Shown here: one piece after another, positions 63,368 through 64,000 of the stretch
Layout of the letters: each line of letters starts with the position of its first letter
Position numbering within the stretch: position 1 is the first letter of the stretch
Source of the DNA: Aminobacterium sp. MB27-C1
Lineage (GTDB): Bacteria; Synergistota; Synergistia; Synergistales; Aminobacteriaceae
Assembly: GCF_030908405.1 (NCBI RefSeq)
Contig: NZ_CP133089.1
Span: 186,001-250,000, forward strand
Length of the DNA stretch: 64,000 nucleotides
Direction of reading: 5' to 3'
Made by a program: the position numbers and the translations under genes
The notes under the pieces: generated by a model
Told to the model about the DNA's origin: nothing
What the model saw: only the letters and a program-made list of their open reading frames with translations
Databases searched by the model: none

Positions 63368-63855
63368 TAGGCTTCACTCCTTTTCCAGCCAAGTAGCAAT
63401 GCAAGATGCTCATATATCTTGCAAATATTGATAATGAGCATCATGAATGCGCTGACAGGAGCGATGATGTAAACCCACTTCATGGGAATGTAGAGTGCTG
63501 GAGAAAGGTTTGTAGCTGAATTTGCCACGATAAGACCATAGCGAAGAAGAATAACGATAACCAGAAGAATGAAGAAATCGGCAGCAAGGCGAATAAAACG
63601 TTTGATAGTTGGAGAAGGAATACGATCTACAACGAAATCCAATCCGATATGTTCGTTATATCCATAAGCAAGAACAGCTCCAAGAAACGAAACCCAGATA
63701 AAAATAAAACGAGAAAGTTCATCTGCCCAACTGAGGGAGCTGTTAAGAACGTAACGACAAAAAACATTAACTCCTACTATAATGAAAAGAGAAAGGGTAA
63801 GAATGATGAGAAAAGCTTTATAAGCTTTTAGTAGCGTTTGAAATATCTTTTGCAC
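63367..63855 (-). CDS. TRAP transporter small permease (DctQ family), system 4
   Basis: 162 residues with four hydrophobic segments and 'LSWADELSRFIFIWVSFLGAVLAYGYNEHIGLD'. GTG start at 63855 with AAGGAGGG upstream. Starts 12 bp after the LarA-like stop. Confidence 0.9.
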   Translation of the reverse strand: MQKIFQTLLKAYKAFLIILTLSLFIIVGVNVFCRYVLNSSLSWADELSRFIFIWVSFLGAVLAYGYNEHIGLDFVVDRIPSPTIKRFIRLAADFFILLVIVILLRYGLIVANSATNLSPALYIPMKWVYIIAPVSAFMMLIINICKIYEHLALLLGWKRSEA

Positions 63856-63867
63856 AGGTTGCCCTCC

Positions 63868-64000
63868 TTAATCATCAAGTAAGGGGAGGATATCTCCGCC
63901 ATTTTTCAGAACAACAACACTAGCATCTTTCCCTTTCAGTTCAAAAGCCATATCTAATGCTTTTTGTGCTGAAGGAGCCCACATAAATCCTATCTTTTCT
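63868..64000 (-). CDS. LarA-family (lactate racemase-like) protein, C-terminal fragment at window edge
   Basis: The last 43-44 codons of a gene that begins beyond base 64000, ending 'KNGGDILPLLDD'. The pattern 'GFMWAPSAQKALDMAFELKGKDASVVVLKNGG' matches the C-terminus of nickel-pincer racemases/epimerases (LarA/DUF2088), several of which act on 2-hydroxy acids and sugar acids. Only the tail is visible, so the family call is tentative; co-orientation with TRAP-4 suggests the same operon. Confidence 0.6.
   Translation of the reverse strand, partial: EKIGFMWAPSAQKALDMAFELKGKDASVVVLKNGGDILPLLDD

Noticed and set aside
1-64000. CRISPR arrays, tRNA/rRNA genes, transposases, phage genes, replication origin
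   Set aside because: I looked for regular repeats, tRNA-like cloverleafs and conserved rRNA segments, and for transposase or integrase motifs in the translations, and saw none.

Overview
The window looks like a chromosomal segment of an anaerobic, amino-acid- and organic-acid-fermenting diderm bacterium. Signal-peptide binding proteins for four TRAP systems, LIV-type and Pst ABC systems and a MetNIQ importer imply a periplasm. Base composition is mid-40s %G+C by eye. OrtAB, two M20 amidohydrolases, an N-acyl-D-amino-acid deacylase, Ptb/Buk and many TRAP systems recall Synergistota (Aminobacterium-like). That assignment is an inference from gene content; no rRNA or other marker gene is present. 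I saw no tRNA, rRNA, CRISPR array, insertion sequence or prophage gene.

Layout. 0-6.2 kb: 3' part of a gamma-glutamyltransferase, a PucR-type regulator, and a divergent two-gene sodium/solute symporter with an N-acyl-D-amino-acid deacylase. 6.3-13.3 kb (minus strand): one operon of IclR regulator, TRAP transporter, class-III PLP enzyme and OrtA/OrtB thiolase. 13.5-16.3 kb: a membrane metallophosphoesterase, an Asp/Glu-type racemase, and a folate ECF S-component gene behind a tetrahydrofolate riboswitch. 16.4-22.4 kb: a consensus promoter, a Ser/Thr/Cys-rich micro-ORF, a LIV-type ABC transporter and a short-chain amidase. 22.6-27.1 kb: a strong promoter, a ~430-nt leader, two related integral membrane proteins (the first DUF5058-like) and two high-GC M20 amidohydrolases. 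27.2-33.8 kb (minus): pstSCAB-phoU-phoB-phoR. 34.0-42.1 kb: a UxaA-family dehydratase, second TRAP, IclR, KDPG aldolase, KDG kinase and D-galactonate dehydratase. 42.2-45.0 kb (minus): metNIQ behind a Met/Cys-codon leader peptide and terminator. 45.1-47.9 kb (minus): a second class-III PLP enzyme and a YkvI-like permease. 48.6-58.2 kb: GntR regulator, third TRAP, TIM-barrel isomerase, butyrate kinase, phosphotransbutyrylase, an HMGL-like (homocitrate/isopropylmalate synthase family) enzyme and a split UxaA/SuyAB-like lyase; I cannot match this set to a pathway I know. 58.2-64 kb (minus): LarA-family fragment, fourth TRAP, IlvD/Edd-family dehydratase and a KDPG aldolase-VOC fusion.

How they work together. 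Most clusters follow one plan: regulator, periplasmic-binding-protein-dependent uptake, then two to five catabolic enzymes. The substrates appear to be amino-acid derivatives (several signs point to D-amino acids), sugar acids and short hydroxy acids. In six operons a stable stem-loop follows the binding-protein gene and precedes the next gene, which would give excess binding protein over the rest. Ligand- or translation-dependent leaders are also frequent (THF riboswitch, Met leader peptide, two unexplained leaders).
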